Of a DNA stretch of 64,000 bases, positions 52,262-63,664 are shown piece by piece. How positions within the stretch are numbered: the first letter of the stretch is position 1; each line of letters begins with the position of its first letter. Location: contig NZ_SLYP02000001.1 in the NCBI RefSeq assembly GCF_004341505.2, positions 1,499,001 through 1,563,000 of the forward strand. Reading direction: 5' to 3'. This DNA comes from Sphingomonas sp. JUb134 (GTDB taxonomy: Bacteria; Pseudomonadota; Alphaproteobacteria; Sphingomonadales; Sphingomonadaceae). The notes under the pieces are model-generated. The model made no database searches. It was given only the letters and a program-made list of their open reading frames with translations, and had not been told where the DNA came from. A program made the position numbers and the translations under genes.

Positions 52262-52324
52262 CGGGCCCGTCCGCTTCCGCTCTGCTTCCGGCTTCGGCCG
52301 AGCGGGCAGGGGTGGGCGGGCCCG
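52262..52324 (+). promoter_or_regulatory. Branched stem-loop in the rplO-secY spacer
   Basis: CGGGCCCGTCC (52262-52272) pairs with GGGCGGGCCCG (52314-52324) with one wobble. Inside, CGGC and GCCG (52289-52300) close a TTCG tetraloop. CTCGTTTG follows. It may attenuate secY or mark an mRNA end. Confidence 0.45.
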
Positions 52325-52442
52325 CTCGTTTGAAAGGGCCGCCGGCGTTTCGCCGCGGACCCGTTAGACATCCCGGCCTTAAGCCCTATATGGGCGCCGG
52401 GGGTGGGGCATCAGCGCCCGCCAGCATCATCGGGACACATTC

Positions 52443-53810
52443 ATGGCAGCGGCATCCGACGGCCTTGCAACCAACCTGAACCTGGCCAAGTTCGGCCAGG
52501 CGACCGAGCTCAAGAAGCGCCTGTGGTTCACGCTGGGCGCGCTGATCGTCTTCCGCATGCTCAGCTACGTGCCGCTGCCGGGGATCGATCCGACCCAGCT
52601 CGGCCTGCTCGCCAACCAGACCCAGGGCGGCGTGCTCGACTTCTTCAACACCTTCTCGGGCGGCGCGCTGACGCGCATGTCGGTGGTGGCGCTGGGCGTC
52701 ATGCCGTACATCACTGCCTCGATCGTCGTGCAGCTCGCCAGCTCGCTGTCGCCGCAGCTCGCCGCGATCAAGAAGGAAGGCGAGTCGGGCCGCAAGAAGC
52801 TCAACCAGTACACCCGCTACGGCACGGTCGCGCTGACGGCCGTCCAGGGCTATTTCATCGCCGTCGGGCTTGAGGCGTTCGGCGCTCAGGCTGGCGCACA
52901 GGCGGTGATCGAGCCGGGCATGACGTTCCGCATCGCGGCGGTCATCTCGCTGATCGGCGGCACCATGTTCCTGATGTGGCTGGGCGAGCAGATCACCAGC
53001 CGCGGCATCGGCAACGGCATCTCGCTCATTATCATGGCGGGCATCGTCGCCCATCTGCCGACCACGCTGGTCCAGCTGTTCGAGGGCAGCCGCTCGGGCA
53101 CGCTCGATCCGCTCAAGCTCGTGGGCATCACCGTCGCGGTGATCGGCCTCGTCCTGTTCATCTGCTTCATGGAGCGCGCCCAGCGCCGCATCCTGATCCA
53201 GTATCCCAAGCGCCAGACCGCGCGCGGGGTGCAGGCGGACCGCAGCCACCTGCCGCTCAAGATCAACACCGCGGGCGTGATCCCGCCGATCTTCGCCTCG
53301 TCGCTGCTGCTGATGCCGGTCACCATCACCCAGTTCGCCGGCCAGGCGGCAGAGGGTCAGAGCTGGTGGGGTGATTTCGTGATCAGCCTTAACCAGTATC
53401 TCCAGCACGGCAGCCCCGTGTACATGCTGCTCTACGGCGCCGGCATCATCTTCTTCTCGTTCTTCTACACCGCCGTGGTGTTCAATCCGGAAGAGACCGC
53501 CGACAACCTCAAGCGCTACGGCGGCTTCATTCCCGGCATCCGTCCGGGCAAGAACACCGAGGCGTATTTCGACTATGTGCTGACCCGCATCACCGTGATC
53601 GGTGCGGCCTATCTGGTCATCCTCTGCCTGCTGCCGGAGTATCTGGTCTCGGCGCTCGCTATTCCCTTCTATCTTGGTGGGACTAGCCTTCTGATCGTGG
53701 TCAACGTAACCATGGATACGGTGACGCAGATCCAGTCGCACCTGCTGGCGCATCAGTATGGCGACCTGATCAAGAAGGCCAAGCTCAAGGGCGGCCGCGC
53801 GCGTCGCTGA
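52443..53810 (+). CDS. secY: Protein translocase subunit SecY
   Basis: SecY is the ten-helix channel of the Sec translocon. The 455-residue protein has TELKKRLWFTLGALIVFRM, VVALGVMPYITASIVVQLAS, GTMFLMWLGEQITSRGIGNG, and the C5 loop GFIPGIRPGKNTEAYFDYVL with the conserved Arg-Pro-Gly. It ends KLKGGRARR. The position after rplO is standard. secE is not here. adk follows after 22 bases. Confidence 0.97.
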   Translation: MAAASDGLATNLNLAKFGQATELKKRLWFTLGALIVFRMLSYVPLPGIDPTQLGLLANQTQGGVLDFFNTFSGGALTRMSVVALGVMPYITASIVVQLASSLSPQLAAIKKEGESGRKKLNQYTRYGTVALTAVQGYFIAVGLEAFGAQAGAQAVIEPGMTFRIAAVISLIGGTMFLMWLGEQITSRGIGNGISLIIMAGIVAHLPTTLVQLFEGSRSGTLDPLKLVGITVAVIGLVLFICFMERAQRRILIQYPKRQTARGVQADRSHLPLKINTAGVIPPIFASSLLLMPVTITQFAGQAAEGQSWWGDFVISLNQYLQHGSPVYMLLYGAGIIFFSFFYTAVVFNPEETADNLKRYGGFIPGIRPGKNTEAYFDYVLTRITVIGAAYLVILCLLPEYLVSALAIPFYLGGTSLLIVVNVTMDTVTQIQSHLLAHQYGDLIKKAKLKGGRARR

Positions 53811-53832
53811 TCGATCGAAGAGGGGAAGACAC

Positions 53833-54480
53833 GTGGACATCATCCTGCTCGGACCGCCGGGCGCCGGCAAGGGTACGCAGGCGAGCCGTCTGGAGCATGA
53901 TCGCGGGATGGTGCAGCTGTCCACCGGCGACATGCTGCGCGCGGCGGTGAAGGCAGGCTCGCCCGTGGGGCTGAAGGCGAAGGCGGTGATGGAGGCGGGT
54001 GAGCTCGTTTCCGACGCGATCGTCTCGGCCCTGATCGGCGAGCGCCTCGACCAGCTCGAGGAAGGGCAGGGCGCGATCTTCGACGGCTATCCGCGCACCG
54101 CGGCCCAGGCCGACGCGCTCGACCTGCTGCTCGAGCATCGCGGCCGTCGCCTCGCCTATGTCATCGAGCTGGTGGTGGACGAGGATGCGCTGGTCGAGCG
54201 CATCGTCGGCCGCTTCACCTGCGCGGTCTGCGGCACGGGCTATCACGACAAGTTCAAGCTGCCCAAGGTCGAGGCGACCTGCGACGCCTGCGGCTCGATC
54301 GAGTTCAAGCGCCGTCCGGACGACAACGAAGAGACGGTGCGCACCCGCATGGCCGAGTATCGCGCCAAGACCGCGCCGATCCTGCCCGGCTACGAAGAAC
54401 GCGGGCTCGTCGAGCGAGTCGATGGCATGGCCGACATGGACACGGTCGCCACGCAGATCGCGGAAATCCTCAACCGCTGA
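53833..54480 (+). CDS. adk: Adenylate kinase with a four-cysteine LID
   Basis: Adk interconverts AMP, ADP and ATP. The 215-residue product has the P-loop LLGPPGAGKGTQA near residues 5-17, STGDMLRAAVKAG, and DGYPRTAAQADAL. The LID domain near residue 133 carries CAVCG and then CDACG, the zinc-binding type. Proteobacterial Adk may have a zinc-free LID, so this is a local variant known in several groups. The start is GTG 53833, with GAGGGGAAG at 53820-53828. It is co-transcribed with secY. Confidence 0.94.
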   Translation: MDIILLGPPGAGKGTQASRLEHDRGMVQLSTGDMLRAAVKAGSPVGLKAKAVMEAGELVSDAIVSALIGERLDQLEEGQGAIFDGYPRTAAQADALDLLLEHRGRRLAYVIELVVDEDALVERIVGRFTCAVCGTGYHDKFKLPKVEATCDACGSIEFKRRPDDNEETVRTRMAEYRAKTAPILPGYEERGLVERVDGMADMDTVATQIAEILNR

Positions 54481-54484
54481 GGCG

Positions 54485-54506
54485 GGCGGGGGCTTCGGTC
54501 CCCGCC
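54485..54506 (+). terminator. Terminator-like hairpin after adk
   Basis: GGCGGGG (54485-54491) pairs with CCCCGCC (54500-54506) across GCTTCGGT, followed by TTCCTG. It lies four bases past the adk stop. The T-run is poor, but the stem is strong. Confidence 0.55.
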
Positions 54507-54511
54507 TTCCT

Positions 54512-54610
54512 GTACCCCGGCGACGGCCGGGGCCCAGCTACGGCACGGGCGCGACTCTCGCCGGGGCCTCTCCAACTAGACCCCGGCCGGCCCGCTGAAG
54601 CGGGCGAACC
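54512..54610 (+). repeat. REP-like repeats in the adk-rpsM gap
   Basis: A unit at 54512-54538 has CCCCGGC and GCCGGGG arms with a GACG loop, and then CCCAGC. A degenerate partner near 54577-54610 includes ACCCCGG and a GCCCGCTGAAGCGGGC hairpin (54589-54604). The 367-base gap before rpsM also holds a promoter and no gene. Confidence 0.65.
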
Positions 54611-54685
54611 CCCGGCTCCGGTCCTGTCGCACCCTCTCTCACGACCACCCGCACGCTCCATCGCAAATTTGGTTCCGCCGGGCAG

Positions 54686-54714
54686 TTGACAGCTTCCCCG
54701 CCCGGGCTTACCTG
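54686..54714 (+). promoter_or_regulatory. Promoter candidate of the alpha operon
   Basis: TTGACA (54686-54691), a perfect -35, is followed after 17 bases by TACCTG (54709-54714), a weak -10. The position, 134 bases before rpsM and after the adk hairpin, suits a separate alpha operon transcript. Confidence 0.5.
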
Positions 54715-54847
54715 CGCTTTACCCCGACACACCGGTCCCGGCGGCGCGCACGCGTGTCCGCCGCAATCGTGCGTTTCGGGTCAACGCTACGAGATGGGGC
54801 GCGCGTATAGCCATGCGGTGCCTCGTGGAGCTGGGAGAATAAAGTTC

Positions 54848-55216
54848 ATGGCACGTATCGCGGGTGTTAACATCCCGACCAACAAGCGCGTCATCATTGC
54901 GCTTCAGTACATCCACGGCATTGGTCCTGCGAAGGCCAAGCAGATCACCGACGCGCTGGGCATCGCTGCCGAGCGTCGCGTGCAGGACCTGAGCGATCAG
55001 GAAGTGCTGCAGATCCGCGAGACGATCGACGCCAGCCACACCGTCGAGGGTGACCTCCGTCGCGAAACCGCGATGAACATCAAGCGCCTGATGGACCTGG
55101 CCTGCTACCGCGGCCTGCGTCACCGCAAGGGCCTGCCGGTCCGTGGCCAGCGCACGCACACCAATGCGCGCACCCGCAAGGGCAAGGCCAAGCCGATCGC
55201 GGGCAAGAAGAAGTAA
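54848..55216 (+). CDS. rpsM: 30S ribosomal protein S13
   Basis: S13 contacts the P-site tRNA and L5. The 122 residues start [20 protein letters not shown], with [33 protein letters not shown] and [29 protein letters not shown] precedes the ATG. A frame extended upstream from 54686 is rejected as it covers promoter sequence. Confidence 0.97.
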   Translation: MARIAGVNIPTNKRVIIALQYIHGIGPAKAKQITDALGIAAERRVQDLSDQEVLQIRETIDASHTVEGDLRRETAMNIKRLMDLACYRGLRHRKGLPVRGQRTHTNARTRKGKAKPIAGKKK

Positions 55217-55302
55217 GCGCAGCGCGCTTGCTTCTCCGCAGGCCGGTGAGAGGCTGAACGCCTCCCGGCCTTCGTCACACGATATCAGGTCAGGATTACC
55301 CC

Positions 55303-55692
55303 ATGGCACAGGCACCGCAGCGCCTTCGTCGGCGCGAACGCAAGAACATCACCGCAGGCGTCGCGCACGTGAACGCCAGCTTCAACAACACCATGATCAC
55401 CATCACCGACGCGCAGGGCAACGCGATCAGCTGGTCTTCGGCCGGCATGATGGGCTTCAAGGGTTCGCGTAAGTCGACCCCGTACGCCGCCCAGGTCGCA
55501 GCCGAAGACGCAGGCCGCAAGGCTGCTGACCACGGCGTGCGCACCCTGGAAGTCGAAGTGAAGGGCCCGGGTTCGGGTCGCGAGTCGGCGCTGCGCGCGC
55601 TGCAGGCCGTTGGCTTCCAGATCACGTCGATCCGCGACGTGACCTCGATCCCGCACAACGGCGTGCGCCCCTCCAAGCGCCGCCGCGTTTGA
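55303..55692 (+). CDS. rpsK: 30S ribosomal protein S11
   Basis: S11 forms part of the E-site platform. The 129-residue product has [40 protein letters not shown], and [10 protein letters not shown] at the end. The gap to rpsM is 86 bases. In alphaproteobacteria rpsD is absent here, so rpoA follows directly after 99 bases. Confidence 0.97.
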   Translation: MAQAPQRLRRRERKNITAGVAHVNASFNNTMITITDAQGNAISWSSAGMMGFKGSRKSTPYAAQVAAEDAGRKAADHGVRTLEVEVKGPGSGRESALRALQAVGFQITSIRDVTSIPHNGVRPSKRRRV

Positions 55693-55791
55693 TCGATCCC
55701 GTCCGGCCGTCGCGACCCTTTGTTGGCTGCGCGGCCGGATCGTCATTCGGCGCGGGCAGCCCCCGCCTGCGCCCACAACTAGGGGAAGCCC

Positions 55792-56856
55792 GTGTCTGTC
55801 AACGCTAAGAACTGGCAGGAACTCAAGAAGCCCAGCGGCCTCGAGAAGAAGGCTGGTGGCGATTCCAAGCGCAAGGCGACCTTTGTTGCCGAGCCGCTGG
55901 AGCGTGGCTTCGGCCTGACGCTCGGCAACTCGCTGCGCCGGGTGCTGCTGTCGTCGCTGCAGGGCGCCGCGGTCACCTCCATCAAGATCGAGAACGTGCT
56001 GCACGAGTTCTCGAGCCTGGCGGGCGTGCGCGAGGACGTGACCGACATCGTCCTCAACGTGAAGCAGATCGCGCTCAAGATGCAGGGCGAGGGCGCCAAG
56101 CGCCTCCAGCTGTCCATGACCGGCCCGGCCGAAGTCAAGGCTGGCGACATCGCCGTTTCGGGCGACATCGAGGTGATGAACCCCGAGCTCGTGATCTGCC
56201 ACCTCGACGAGGGCGCGACGCTCAACATGGAACTGACCGCCGAGAGCGGTAAGGGCTATGTGCCGGCTGCGAGCAACCGTCCGGCCGACGCGCCGATCGG
56301 CCTCATCCCGGTCGACGCGCTGTTCTCGCCGGTGCGCCAGGTGTCGTACAAGGTCGAGAACACCCGCGTGGGTCAGGAGCTCGACTACGACAAGCTGACG
56401 CTGACCGTCGAGACCGACGGCACGGTGACCCCGGAGGACGCGATCGCCTATGCGGGCCGCATCCTTCAGGACCAGCTGGCGCTGTTCGTGCACTTCGACG
56501 ACTCGTCGGTCACCCGTCAGGCGCCGACCGGTGCTGCGGCTCCGGCACAGGTCGCCGAGTCGGCCGGCGACACCGCGCAGATCAACCGCTTCCTCCTCAA
56601 GAAGGTGGACGAGCTCGAACTGTCGGTGCGTTCGGCCAACTGCCTGAAGAACGACAACATCATCTACATCGGCGATCTGGTTCAGAAGACCGAGGCAGAG
56701 ATGCTGCGCACCCCGAACTTCGGCCGCAAGTCGCTCAACGAGATCAAGGAAGTGCTCTCGTCGATGGGCCTGCGCCTCGGCATGGAAATCCCGGGCTGGC
56801 CGCCCGAGAACATCGAGGAAATGGCCAAGAAGCTCGAGCAGGAGATCATGGGCTGA
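55792..56856 (+). CDS. rpoA: DNA-directed RNA polymerase alpha subunit
   Basis: RpoA dimerises to start RNA polymerase assembly and its C-terminal domain contacts UP elements and activators. The 354 residues show [20 protein letters not shown] near residue 36, the C-terminal domain (about 270-350) with [20 protein letters not shown], and [16 protein letters not shown]. The start is GTG 55792, with AGGGGAAG at 55781-55788. Four hairpins separate it from rplQ. Confidence 0.97.
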   Translation: MSVNAKNWQELKKPSGLEKKAGGDSKRKATFVAEPLERGFGLTLGNSLRRVLLSSLQGAAVTSIKIENVLHEFSSLAGVREDVTDIVLNVKQIALKMQGEGAKRLQLSMTGPAEVKAGDIAVSGDIEVMNPELVICHLDEGATLNMELTAESGKGYVPAASNRPADAPIGLIPVDALFSPVRQVSYKVENTRVGQELDYDKLTLTVETDGTVTPEDAIAYAGRILQDQLALFVHFDDSSVTRQAPTGAAAPAQVAESAGDTAQINRFLLKKVDELELSVRSANCLKNDNIIYIGDLVQKTEAEMLRTPNFGRKSLNEIKEVLSSMGLRLGMEIPGWPPENIEEMAKKLEQEIMG

Positions 56857-56863
56857 TCCGCAC

Positions 56864-57003
56864 GCCCGCAGCGTTGCTGCGGGCGAGACGGAACAGCCCC
56901 GGCCGGCGGGCCGGTGCAAACCGGCCCGTTCGACGTCGCGGCTTTGCCGCGACGGGCTCCGGGTTCAGAGCGCTAGGTTTAAAGATGCCGGCATCGCCGG
57001 CAT
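56864..57003 (+). promoter_or_regulatory. Four consecutive perfect stem-loops between rpoA and rplQ
   Basis: Hairpin 1: GCCCGCAGC (56864-56872) with GCTGCGGGC (56876-56884). Hairpin 2: CGGGCCGGT (56907-56915), GCAA tetraloop, ACCGGCCCG (56920-56928). Hairpin 3: CGTCGCGGC (56934-56942), TTT, GCCGCGACG (56946-56954). Hairpin 4: ATGCCGGC (56985-56992), ATC, GCCGGCAT (56996-57003). Stems are eight or nine bases with no mismatch. Only a GACGGTTTTG run follows the last. The array may be a processing or attenuation region. Confidence 0.65.
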
Positions 57004-57085
57004 GACGGTTTTGATGGGTGGCTCACCGTCCCACCTGGTCTGGGGTTTCCGTGACACGGCCCCTTAACGAACGAAGGAAGATATC

Positions 57086-57508
57086 ATGCGTCATCGCGTT
57101 GGCGGTCGTAAGCTGCAGCGTACCTCGGCCCATCGTCTGGCCCTGTTCCGCAACATGTCGGCCGCACTGATCAAGCACGAGCAGATCACCACCACCGTCG
57201 CCAAGGCGAAGGAACTGCGTCCCTACGTCGAGAAGCTGGTGACGCTGGCGAAGAAGGGTGGCCTGTCCAACCGTCGTCTCGCCCACGCCCGTCTCCTCGA
57301 CGATGCGCAGCTGGTGAAGCTGTTCGACGTGCTGGCGACCCGCTATGCCGATCGCAACGGCGGCTACACCCGCATCATCAAGGCCGGCATCCGCGCGTCG
57401 GACGCCTCGCCGATGGCGATCATCGAGTTCGTCGACCGCGACGTCTCGGCGAAGGGCCAGGACTCCGGTCCGGTCTTGACCGAAGAGGACTTCGACGAAG
57501 CCGCATAA
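57086..57508 (+). CDS. rplQ: 50S ribosomal protein L17
   Basis: L17 sits near the tunnel exit. The 140-residue product starts [20 protein letters not shown] and has [20 protein letters not shown] and [19 protein letters not shown]. An acidic C-terminal tail of about 20 residues extends past the core. GAAGGAAG at 57072-57079 is the ribosome binding site. It ends the ribosomal superoperon. Confidence 0.97.
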   Translation: MRHRVGGRKLQRTSAHRLALFRNMSAALIKHEQITTTVAKAKELRPYVEKLVTLAKKGGLSNRRLAHARLLDDAQLVKLFDVLATRYADRNGGYTRIIKAGIRASDASPMAIIEFVDRDVSAKGQDSGPVLTEEDFDEAA

Positions 57509-57546
57509 TCGGCGACGTCGCCTCCGCTTCTAAGCGGTTGCAAACA

Positions 57547-57587
57547 AAGAAGGGCCGGGCCAGTTTGGCGCCGGCCCTTTCTTTTTT
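57547..57587 (+). terminator. Rho-independent terminator of the alpha operon
   Basis: GGGCCGG (57552-57558) pairs with CCGGCCC (57571-57577) across a 12-base region that includes a GGC/GCC-like inner pair, and TTTCTTTTTT follows. Together with the flanking AAGAA it is a strong terminator. Confidence 0.85.
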
Positions 57588-57603
57588 CTCCGGAGAGCAC
57601 CTG

Positions 57604-59796
<2,193 letters not shown>

Positions 59797-59801
59797 CCTT
59801 T

Positions 59802-59899
59802 CCGTTTGTTTCGAGTAGCCGTCGAGCTTGTCGAGACGGCGTGTCGAGAAACCGGCCGCGGTTCTCTCGACAAGCTCGATCCCTGCTCGAGACGAACGG
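59802..59899 (+). repeat. Nested-hairpin intergenic repeat (family B)
   Basis: Outer arms CCGTTTGTTTCGAGTAG (59802-59818) and CTGCTCGAGACGAACGG (59883-59899) are imperfectly inverted. Within are hairpins at 59818-59840 (GCCGTC/GACGGC) and 59842-59872 (TGTCGAGA/TCTCGACA). It shares the GAGCTTGTCGA core and arm design with the element at 27219-27315. Confidence 0.7.
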
Positions 59900-59972
59900 A
59901 AGGCGGGATGCGGAGTAGGGCTCTCGCCAAAGGGGCTGGCAGCGCGCACAAGCTCTGCTATCGCGCGCTGCC

Positions 59973-61532
59973 ATGAGCGTTCATCCCACAGACTCCATCC
60001 TGATCGTCGACTTCGGCAGCCAGGTCACGCAGCTGATTGCCCGCCGCGTCCGCGAGGCCGGCGTCTACAGCGAGATCGCGCCCTTCCAGTCGGCCGCCGA
60101 AGCGTTCGAGCGGATGCGCCCGCGCGGCGTGATCCTGTCGGGCGGCCCCGCCTCGGTGCCGGAGGAGGGGAGCCCGCGCGCACCCCAGGCGATCTTCGAT
60201 TCGGGCGTGCCGGTGCTCGGCATCTGCTACGGCCAGCAGGTCATGACCCAGCAGCTCGGCGGCACCGTCGAAAAGGGCATGAGCGGCGAGTTCGGCGAAG
60301 CCTATATCGGGGTCGAGGACCGCTGCGGCCTGTTCGACGCGCTCTGGGATGAGGGCGATCGCCATCAGGTGTGGATGAGCCACGGCGACAAGGTGACGGC
60401 GCTCGCCCCCGGCTTCCGCGTGGTCGCGACCAGCCCCGGCGCGCCCTTCGCGGTGATCGCCGACGATACGCGCCGCTACTACGGCACCCAGTTCCACCCC
60501 GAAGTCGTGCACACGCCGGACGGCGGCCGCCTGATCGGCAATTTCGCGCGCCACGTCTGTGGCCTCACCGGCGACTGGACGATGGCCGAGTTCCGCGAAG
60601 CCAAGATCGCCGACATCCGCGCCCAGGTCGGCAGCGGCCGCGTGATCTGCGGCCTGTCGGGCGGCGTCGATTCGGCGGTGGCCGCGGTGCTGATCCACGA
60701 GGCGATCGGCGAGCAGCTCACCTGCGTGTTCGTCGACCACGGCCTGATGCGCACCGGCGAGGCCGAGCAGGTCGTCTCGCTGTTCCGCAACCACTACAAC
60801 ATTCCGCTCGTGCACGTGAACGCGGAACCGCTGTTCATGAACGGCCTCGCCGGCGTCACCGACCCGGAGGCCAAGCGCAAGTTCATCGGCAAGACCTTCA
60901 TCGACGTGTTCGAGGACGAGGCGAAGAAGATCGGCGGCGCCGAGTTCCTGGCCCAGGGCACGCTCTATCCGGACGTGATCGAGAGCGTCAGCTTCACCGG
61001 CGGCCCGTCGGTGACGATCAAGAGCCACCACAATGTCGGCGGGCTGCCCGAGCGCATGAACATGAAGCTCGTCGAGCCCTTGCGCGAGCTGTTCAAGGAC
61101 GAGGTCCGCGAGCTCGGTCGGGAACTCGGCCTTCCCGACGCGTTTGTCGGCCGTCACCCGTTCCCCGGGCCCGGCCTTGCGATCCGCATCCCGGGCGAAG
61201 TCACCAAGGAGCGCTGCGACATCCTGCGCAAGGCCGACGCCATCTACCTCGAAGAGATCCGCAACGCGGGCCTCTACGACGCCATCTGGCAGGCGTTCGC
61301 GGTGCTGCTGCCGGTCCGTTCGGTCGGCGTGATGGGCGACGGCCGCACCTATGATTCGGTGCTGGCGCTGCGTGCCGTCACCTCGACCGACGGCATGACC
61401 GCCCAGGCGTTCCAGTTCCCCGGCGACTTCCTGCCGCGCGTGGCGACCCGCATCGTCAACGAGGTGAAGGGCATCAACCGCGTCACATACGACTATACGA
61501 GCAAGCCCCCCGGCACGATCGAGTGGGAGTGA
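59973..61532 (+). CDS. guaA: GMP synthase (glutamine-hydrolysing)
   Basis: GuaA aminates XMP to GMP with glutamine. The 519 residues have a class I amidotransferase domain with GICYGQQ (Cys85) and [11 protein letters not shown]. The ATP pyrophosphatase domain follows with the P-loop [12 protein letters not shown] near residue 230, and the dimerisation domain ends in PPGTIEWE. Length is normal and the 3' end is intact. The 3' end of guaA is a known attachment site for integrating islands, and the genes that follow look accessory. Confidence 0.96.
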   Translation: MSVHPTDSILIVDFGSQVTQLIARRVREAGVYSEIAPFQSAAEAFERMRPRGVILSGGPASVPEEGSPRAPQAIFDSGVPVLGICYGQQVMTQQLGGTVEKGMSGEFGEAYIGVEDRCGLFDALWDEGDRHQVWMSHGDKVTALAPGFRVVATSPGAPFAVIADDTRRYYGTQFHPEVVHTPDGGRLIGNFARHVCGLTGDWTMAEFREAKIADIRAQVGSGRVICGLSGGVDSAVAAVLIHEAIGEQLTCVFVDHGLMRTGEAEQVVSLFRNHYNIPLVHVNAEPLFMNGLAGVTDPEAKRKFIGKTFIDVFEDEAKKIGGAEFLAQGTLYPDVIESVSFTGGPSVTIKSHHNVGGLPERMNMKLVEPLRELFKDEVRELGRELGLPDAFVGRHPFPGPGLAIRIPGEVTKERCDILRKADAIYLEEIRNAGLYDAIWQAFAVLLPVRSVGVMGDGRTYDSVLALRAVTSTDGMTAQAFQFPGDFLPRVATRIVNEVKGINRVTYDYTSKPPGTIEWE

Positions 61533-61832
61533 CGGATACAAACGGTGGCAATAGCGTAGTTTCGGCGGTGATCTTCGCCTTTGCTTATTCGCCTTCGCTT
61601 GATTGCTGTTCTCCTTCATTTCCCACTACCTTCATGCGGACTCACACCATTTATGTCTTTCACAACTAATCTGCGATCACTCTCGAGACGATGTAAAGCC
61701 GCTTCGACAAGTGAGAGTGCCCTGGCGTAGGATAGCGTGGAAAAAGGCGGGGCTGCTTTGCTTCCAGAAAGCGACTGACGCTGTTTCCAGGCGGTCCTTG
61801 GCAATTTAGCCGAGCTGTTTCAAAGTGCAAAA
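61533..61832 (+). other. AT-richer gap after guaA without a recognised gene
   Basis: A 300-base stretch that looks less GC rich than its surroundings (for example ATTGCTGTTCTCCTTCATTT). Small frames exist on both strands (61603-61809 plus, 61616-61804 minus) but neither has a good ribosome binding site or a recognised motif. No terminator is seen after guaA. It may be the left border of an accessory segment. Confidence 0.4.
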
Positions 61833-62972
61833 ATGAGCGGGAAAAAGGGTAAGGGCGCGAGGAAAGCGAAGGTAGCCGCTCAGCAGTCAGCGGAGCGTGA
61901 CGATCTCATCAGGGATGCGGGCGGCTACGACTGGGGCTGGCCCGCCATCGAGATGGTCATGGCCAATATGGAGCTGTCGCAGCGCCTGGCCGCCGGCGGC
62001 TTTTCGGGCTGCGGCTATGGCATCATCCCTGATGATCTGCCCTTCATAACGCTCGTTGGCTCCAACATTCGCGGAATGCAGTCCGCGCTCGCGCTGCTGA
62101 AGGAATGGACCACGCTGTCTGGACCGAACGCGGTCCGCCTTGAGATCGCTTATGATGGGCCGGGCTACGTGCTCGCGATCTCGCAGCAGGTCGATCTCCT
62201 GCGCTGGCGCGTTGCCGGCATCGATACGGTTCGCCAGCCGCTGATGATGGTGACGAGCCATATCAAGCGCATGGATTCGCGGCATTGGATGCTCGATCAG
62301 CTCGCCGATTATGCCGAGCAGCCGGTAGCGCCTCTGCGGCTGATTGTGGCGGAGATGCCGGAGAGCGTCTCGCGCGGAGGCGGCAGCCGCGACTTCGGCT
62401 TCACGCCTAATTGGGATAACGCCATCCTCCTGCCCGGCATTGAAGTCTATCGGCGGCCTGAGGATCGACCGCCTCACACGATGGCGAGAACCGAGGCCGA
62501 ATTCGAGGCAAGGACGAAGAATGGTCCGGATCCCGGCTGGCCGCCATCCCCGGAACAGGATCCCGCGAGCGTCGCGAGCGCCCGTGAGCGGCGGCTCGCC
62601 GCGTCGATGCCCAAGACGCTCCACGTGCTCCGCAACACTCACCGAGGTGCCGCGTTTCTGGAGCAGGCGTTGGTGCTGCGGTGCGCCCGGTGGCAGGTCG
62701 AGCAGGCGATCTGCAATATTCGGTCGGCCGATTTTCTTGCCTATCAGCCAAGCGGTGGACGCAAGCGCCTCGCCATGATCGACGCCGTCCGTCATCGGGT
62801 GCTGGAGCCGGCCTCAATGGACGTCGATCTCACCGTCATCTCGAACGACCAGATTAGCGCCCAGATCGGGCTCGACACCGCCTTCCTGTTGCGGCGTCTC
62901 GAACCCGACCGTGAGATCGGGGACGCCGTCGCTGAGCGGATCGAGCGCATTCGGGAGCTCGGTTATGGCTGA
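61833..62972 (+). CDS. Unrecognised protein in the accessory tail
   Basis: I do not recognise this 379-residue protein. It starts with a basic tail (GKKGKGARKAKVAAQQ), has no signal peptide or membrane helix, and is balanced in charge. DWGWPAIEMVMANMELSQRL, AGGGFSGCGYGIIPDD-like and ISAQIGLDTAFLLRRLEPD segments suggest an alpha/beta protein. The start has a weak ribosome binding site. The stop overlaps the DUF4062 gene by eight bases, so the two are coupled and may work together. Its codon usage looks milder in GC than the core genes, by eye only. Confidence 0.65.
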   Translation: MSGKKGKGARKAKVAAQQSAERDDLIRDAGGYDWGWPAIEMVMANMELSQRLAAGGFSGCGYGIIPDDLPFITLVGSNIRGMQSALALLKEWTTLSGPNAVRLEIAYDGPGYVLAISQQVDLLRWRVAGIDTVRQPLMMVTSHIKRMDSRHWMLDQLADYAEQPVAPLRLIVAEMPESVSRGGGSRDFGFTPNWDNAILLPGIEVYRRPEDRPPHTMARTEAEFEARTKNGPDPGWPPSPEQDPASVASARERRLAASMPKTLHVLRNTHRGAAFLEQALVLRCARWQVEQAICNIRSADFLAYQPSGGRKRLAMIDAVRHRVLEPASMDVDLTVISNDQISAQIGLDTAFLLRRLEPDREIGDAVAERIERIRELGYG

Positions 62973-63252
62973 CCCGCCCCTGCAGCGGGCGACGGCGGAC
63001 CGCCTGCGGGTCTTCATCAGCTCGACAATCGGCGAGTGCGCGACCGAGCGGGAAGCCGCGCGCGCCGCTATCCGGAGTCTCAACTTCGAGCCTGTGCAGT
63101 TCGAGCGTGAAGGCGCGCGAGCGGATCTGCGCGAGCGGGCTGGACCATATGGTCGTGCGTCATCGCCCCGACGACGATTTGAACCTTGTCCTTCGGCTAG
63201 GCAGCACGCAGCGCCTGCTTTTCACCGTGCGCACCGATGGCAAGAAACCTGA
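62965..63252 (+). pseudogene. DUF4062 domain gene, truncated
   Basis: The N-terminus MADPPLQRATADRLRVFISS and then AARAAIRSLNFEPVQFE match the start of DUF4062, a domain found in front of NTPase or repeat effector modules. After about residue 55 (FEREGARADLRER) the sequence becomes Arg/Ser/Pro rich and looks out of frame, and the expected continuation of the domain is missing. The 95-residue frame is therefore probably a remnant. It overlaps the upstream gene by eight bases. A deletion or frameshift near 63115-63150 is likely. Confidence 0.55.
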
Positions 63253-63664
63253 ATCCATGTTCGTGGCGCTGGTGATCGGAGCCTTCCTCGACGCCTTTGC
63301 AGATGAGCTTTCGGACATTCTCTCGCCCGACCTGTTGGAAGAGGGTGCCGCGATTGACGTCCATGTCTTCGGCCAGGTAGTCGAAAGCAAGACGGTCGCG
63401 GACTTTTTTCGCGAAGGTCTCAAGGACAAGCCCGTTGCGACCGCCCGGATCATCGCGAAGGAGGGCGAGGAGCCACCCATCGTGGTCTTTGCGCGGAAGG
63501 ATGCGATCGAGGCCCTGACAGCGAGCGAGGAACGGGGTGGGGAACTCGAGATCATGCTAGCGCGCGTCCTTGACGAAGTCATCTTCGTTACCACGGGTCG
63601 TAGCGTCGACGACGAGATTTTCTCCGCGAAGATCAGAGATCTGCTCATCTCAATCCTGCGATAG
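63107..63664 (+). CDS. Unrecognised protein, possibly the 3' remnant of a larger gene
   Basis: The 185-residue frame overlaps the DUF4062 remnant by 146 bases in another frame. Its first dozen residues look like shadow sequence, but from GLDHMVVRHRPDDDLN onward it reads as coding, with LRLGSTQRLLFTVRTDGKKP and FVALVIGAFLDAFADELSDI. The frame starts at GTG 63107; ATG 63149 is an alternative. It may have lost its N-terminus when joined to the DUF4062 piece. I can give no function. Confidence 0.45.
   Translation: MKARERICASGLDHMVVRHRPDDDLNLVLRLGSTQRLLFTVRTDGKKPESMFVALVIGAFLDAFADELSDILSPDLLEEGAAIDVHVFGQVVESKTVADFFREGLKDKPVATARIIAKEGEEPPIVVFARKDAIEALTASEERGGELEIMLARVLDEVIFVTTGRSVDDEIFSAKIRDLLISILR

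Noticed and set aside
53811..55792. Missing rpmJ after secY and missing rpsD before rpoA, read as a deletion
   Set aside because: Both genes lie elsewhere in alphaproteobacteria as a rule, so this is the normal arrangement.
61616..61804. A 62-residue minus-strand frame after guaA with a plausible helix (LSYARALSLVEAALHRLESD)
   Set aside because: No recognised motif, no clear ribosome binding site, and it overlaps a plus-strand frame of the same size. Not enough support to list as a gene.
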